A DNA stretch of 64,000 nt from Perognathus longimembris pacificus (lineage: Eukaryota; Chordata; Mammalia; Rodentia; Heteromyidae): NCBI RefSeq assembly GCF_023159225.1, contig NC_063188.1:37996021-38060020 (forward strand), given 5' to 3'. The position numbers and the translations under genes were made by a program. Within the stretch, counting starts at the first letter, position 1. The number at the start of each line of letters is the position of its first letter. The notes under the pieces were generated by a model that saw nothing but the letters and a program-made list of their open reading frames with translations, was not told the origin of the DNA and did no database searches. Below are positions 60,065 through 64,000 of this stretch, in pieces.

Positions 60065-63000
60065 CTAACAGTCATATATCAAGGAGATCATGCCCCTTTG
60101 TTTTCTGTGTTCTAGGCTTGTCTCGCTCAACATTATTTGTTCAAGTTCTGACCATTTCCCTGCGAATACCAATATTTCACCATTTCTAATCGCTATGTAA
60201 TATTCCATTGTGTATAGGTACCATATTTTTGGGATCCATTCAACTGTGGAGGGGCATCTAGGTTGTTTCCATATTTTGGCTATTGTGCATTGTGCAGCAA
60301 TAAACATGGAGATGCAGATGTCTTTTTGATATCTTGAGGCCTGTTGTTCAGGATAGATGCCTAGGAGTGGTATGGCTGGGTCATAGGGTAGGTCTATGTT
60401 GAGCTTTTTTAGGAACCTCCATACTGTTCTCCAAAGTGGTTGTACTAATTTGCACTCCCACCAACAATGGAGAAGGCTTCCTCTTCCCTGCACCCCCTCC
60501 AGCATTTGTTGTTGCCTGAGTTCCAGAGTATAGGCCATTCTAACTGGAGTGAGGTGGTATCTCAGGGTTGTTTTTATTTGCATTTCCTTTACTGCCAGGG
60601 ATGTTGAACATTTCCTCATATGTTTCGTTGCCATTTTTATCTCTTCTCTTGTTAAGTCTCTCTTTAGCTCCTTTGCCCATTTCCTAATTGGTTTACTGGG
60701 CTTGGAGGGGCTTAGTTTTTTGAGTTCTCTGGAGATGACGGATATTAGGCCTTTGTCTGTTGCTGTGCTGGTGAGGATCTTTTCCCATATGGTTGGCTGT
60801 CTTTCTAGTTTGGTGGCTATGTCTTTAGCTGTGCAGAAACTTTTTATTTTGTAGTAGTCCCATTTGTCGAGTCTCTCCCCTATCTGTTGTGCCCCTGGGA
60901 CTCTATTCAGGAAGTTCCTTCCTGTGCCTATAAGTTCAAGCGTCTTTCCTACTCTGTCCTTCTGTAGTTTCAAGGATTCAGGTCTGATGTTGAGGTCCTT
61001 GATCCATTTTGAGTTGATCTTGGTGCATGGTGATAAGGCTGTGGTCTACTTTGAGTTTTCTACATATGGCTGCCCAGTTTTCCCAGCACCAGTAGTTGAA
61101 GAGGCTATGTGTTTTCCATTGTATGTCTTTAGCTCCTTTGTCGAATATCAGCTGACTGTAAGAGTGCGGTTTTATTTCTGGGTCTTCAATTCTATTCCAT
61201 CGGTCTTCAGGTCTGTTTTTATACCAATACCAGGCTGTTTTTGTTATGATGGCTCTATAGTAGAGCTTGAAATCTGGTATTGTGATACCTCCTACACTGC
61301 TTTTTTTTTTTTTTTTTTTTTTTTGCCTAGAATTGCTTTGGTTATTCTAGGTCTTTTGCTGTTCCATATGAATTTATGAGTTGCTTTCTCCATTTCAGTG
61401 AAGAATGTAGCTGGGATCTTGATGGGGATTGCATTGAATTTGTATAACAATTTTTGGGCAATATGGCCATTTTCACTATATTGATTCTGCCCACCCATGA
61501 GCATGGGAGGTCTTTCCATCTCCTTGTGTCCTCTTTGATTTCCCTTTTTGGATTTTTATAGTTCTCATTAAATAGGTCCTTCACGTCTTTGGTTAGGTTG
61601 ATCCCTAGGTACTTTATTCTTTTTTTAGCTATTGTAAATGGTATTGTTTCCATAGTTTCCTTTTCTGCTTGTACATTGCTGGTGTACAGAAAAGCTTCTG
61701 ACTTTTGTGGATTGATTTTGTATCCCGCTACTTTGCCAAAATGGTTTATTAGGTGTAGGAGTTTGGGGACTGAGTTTTTTGGGTCCTTCAGATATAAGAT
61801 CATGTCATCTGCGAATAGGGATAGTTTAATTTCTTCTTTGCCGATGTGAATCCCTTTGATGTCCTCCTCTTGCCTTATTGCTATGGCTAGGGATTCCAGC
61901 ACTATGTTGAAAAGAAGTGGGGAGATTGGGCACCCTTGTCTTGTTCCTGAGTTTAGGGGGAATGGTTTTAGTTTCTCCACATTTAATATGATATTAGCAG
62001 TTGGTCTGTTGTATATGGCTTTTATTGTTTTAAAGAATGTTCCATCTATTCCTGTTCTCTCCAGAGCTTTTAACAAGTATGGATGTTGTATTTTGTCAAA
62101 GGCTTTTGGGGCATCGACTGAGATAACAATGTGATTCTTGGTCTTAGCTCTGTTGATGTGGTGAATTACATTAATTGATTTATGGATGTTGAACCATCCT
62201 TGTGTCTGTGGGATGAAGCCTACTTGGTCATGATGTATAATTTTCTTGATCAGTTTCTGGATCCTGTTAGCTAATATTTTATTGAGGAGCTTTGCGTCTG
62301 TGTTCATTAGTGATATTGGTCTGTAGTTCTCTTTTTTTGTTGGGTCTTTGCCTGGTTTGGGGATGAGTATAGTATTAGCTTCATAGAATGAGTTTGGGAT
62401 TTCTCCCTCTGTTTCTGTTTCGTGGAAGAGTTTGAGGAATATTGGTATTAGCTCCTCACTAAAGGTTTTATAGAATTCATTGGTGAATCCATCTGGGCCT
62501 GGGCTCTTCTTTGTTGGGAGGCTCTTGATTACCCCCTGTATCTCGCTGTAAGTTATTGGTTTATTTAGTTGATTAATGTCTTCTTGATTCAGTTTGGGCA
62601 GTTTATACTTCTCTAAGAATTGATCCATTTCTGTGAAATTATTGTTTTTTAGTGAGTAGAGGTTCTGGAAATAGTTCCTTATGATTGTTTTAATATCGTG
62701 TGTATTTGTTGTAATTTTTCCGGTGGAGTCCCTGATTTTACGTATATGAGTCTCTTCTCTTCTGTTTTTTTGTAAGTCTTGCGAGGGGTCTGTCAATTTT
62801 ATTTATTTTCTCAAAGAACCAGCTTTTGGTTTTATTTATTTGTTGAAGGGTCTTTCTATTTTCAATCAGATTTATCTCTTCTTTAATCTTTGTGATCTCT
62901 CTCCTCCTAGTCGTTTCAGATTCGATTTTTTCTTGTTTCTCCAGATGTTTTAGTTTCATCGTGAGGTTATTCACCTCCTCTGCTTCCATTATTTTAATGT

Positions 63001-63913
63001 GAGTGCTGAGGGCAATGATCTTGCCTTTCAGCACTACCTTCGCTGTATCCCATAGGTTTCTTTGTGATGTATTTTCATTGTCATTGTGGCTTATGAATTC
63101 GTTAATTACATCCTTAATTTGGTCTGTGGCCCAAGTGTTAGATAACAGTGAGGGATTTAGTCTCCAAGTATTTGTATAGCCTCTGTGGTATCCTTTGTTA
63201 TTGAGGGTTACCTTGATTCCACTGTGGTCAGATATAATACATGGGATGACATCAATACTTTTGTTTTTGCTGAGGTTCTTTGTGTGGGCTATGACATGAT
63301 CTCTTTTGGAGTATGTTCCATGGGCTGCTGAGAAGAATGTGTATTGGGTCTCTGTAGGGTGAAAGACTCTGTACAGATCTATCAGATCCATTTGGGATAT
63401 GGTGTTACTTAGGTCTTCTGCTCCCTTGCTAATCCTCTTGGTGTTGGATCTGTCTCTTGGAGAGAGTGGAGTATTAAAGTCTCCCACTATGATTGTGTTT
63501 GGGTCTATCTTGTTGTGTAGTTCTGTGAGAATTTGCTTGACATATGTAGGGCCTCTTTTGTTCGGTGAGTATAAATTTATCACCATGATGTCTTGATTCT
63601 GGATTTTTCCTTGTATTAGAATGTAGTGCCCTTCATTGTCTTTTTGAGTTGATTTTAATGAGAAGTCCAGCTTGTCTGAGATCAGGATGGCTACTCCTGC
63701 CATTTTGGTAGGTGCGTTTGCTTGGAAGATCTTGCTCCATCCTTTCATTCGAAGCCTGTTTTTGTCCCTTGCTGTAAGATGGGTCTCTTGAAAACAACAG
63801 ATAGCAACTCTTTGTTTCCGGATCCACTCTCTCAATCTGCTCCTCTTTATGGGAGAGTTTATACTGCTTACATTCAAAGAGATCATGGATAAGAGTGTTT
63901 TGTTCCCTTCCAT
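60065..63913 (-). pseudogene. L1 ORF2 (endonuclease and reverse transcriptase), broken in at least two places
   Basis: Read from the right, 63913-62738 is the endonuclease domain (QETHLTARD, GDFNTPLSPRD, SDHSG motifs present). 62796-61342 is the reverse transcriptase ([37 protein letters not shown] with the FADD centre). 60973-60065 is the C-terminal part with the [15 protein letters not shown] cysteine motif. The endonuclease and RT frames do not connect (shift between about 62738 and 62796). A 24-base T-run at 61301-61324 lies between RT and the C-terminal part, where other L1 copies have a short T-rich word. The domains are well kept, so the element is fairly young, but it cannot make full ORF2 protein. 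Confidence 0.93.
61301..61324. repeat. Homopolymer T run inside L1 ORF2
   Basis: About 24 T (A on the coding strand) between CCTACACTGC and GCCTAGAATTGC. Its length disrupts the ORF2 frame. It may be a slippage expansion or an assembly uncertainty. Confidence 0.9.
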
Positions 63914-64000
63914 TTTCCTGTTAGGCTGTTTTTCCTCTCCCTTTTTTCTTGTCTTTATTGAGCTGCTCTTCCTGTTGGGCTCTGGCTATTGTAGTTTCTT

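Larger units (their letters stand above)
59401..64000 (-). mobile_element. Large L1 element, minus strand, 5' end beyond the window
   Basis: The 3' tail lies at about 59401-59438 and 59646, separated by the inserted SINE. The 3' UTR follows to about 60064, then ORF2 to at least 63913. The 3' UTR carries the ACAAGGTGTTGTGCAAAAGG line. The 5' UTR and ORF1 would lie to the right, outside the window. This is the longest L1 here and serves as reference for the fragments elsewhere. Confidence 0.92.

Noticed and set aside
60549..61379. Open frames on the plus strand opposite the L1
   Set aside because: They are antisense shadows of L1 ORF2.

Overview
The window looks like nuclear DNA of a rodent, most likely a heteromyid or geomyoid such as a kangaroo rat or pocket mouse. 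The argument rests on repeats. A roughly 200-bp tRNA-derived SINE with an ID-like head and a long unique tail, of the type I associate with Geomyoidea, is present about a dozen times, next to a second, longer SINE ending in a GATTACAGGCATGAGCCACC-type motif and rodent-style L1 elements. The species call is inference. PRAME-family genes beside an NXF2-like gene suggest the X chromosome, because NXF2/NXF3 and some PRAME-like genes are X-linked in other mammals.

Layout. 1-13.75 kb is one copy of a segmental duplication carrying PRAME-like gene 1 (+ strand, three coding exons, 6474-9037, 461 aa, open). 13.75-24.67 kb is unique or repeat DNA: old L1 pieces, CT and TTTC microsatellites, and a 2-kb degenerate minisatellite at 20.9-22.93 kb. 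24.67-41.8 kb is the second duplication copy, with PRAME-like gene 2 (+, 37848-40136, 458 aa, open). It is stretched by L1 insertions, three of which show an inverted 5' part (twin priming). 42.4-43.3 kb is a CpG-rich island with a GC box, three CACGTG boxes and ATGGCG motifs. 43.29-45.41 kb is an unusual tandem array apparently made from the tail half of one SINE. 51.0-57.45 kb is an NXF2-like mRNA export factor gene (+): 18 coding exons join in frame into 564 residues. Its terminal UBA/TAP-C exon was not found, and its first coding exon may lie in the CpG island at about 43.09 kb. 57.66-64 kb is L1 and SINE DNA, ending in a large minus-strand L1 whose ORF2 is broken and whose 5' end is outside the window.

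The three genes share a strand. From family knowledge, PRAME-like leucine-rich proteins and NXF2/NXF3 proteins are mostly germline-expressed, so this reads as part of an X-linked germline gene cluster. I see no operon, CRISPR array, viral gene or functional tRNA/rRNA gene. The most novel-looking items are the SINE-tail tandem array, the two-period minisatellite with a templated insert, the cluster of twin-primed L1s, and the NXF gene without a recognisable last exon.
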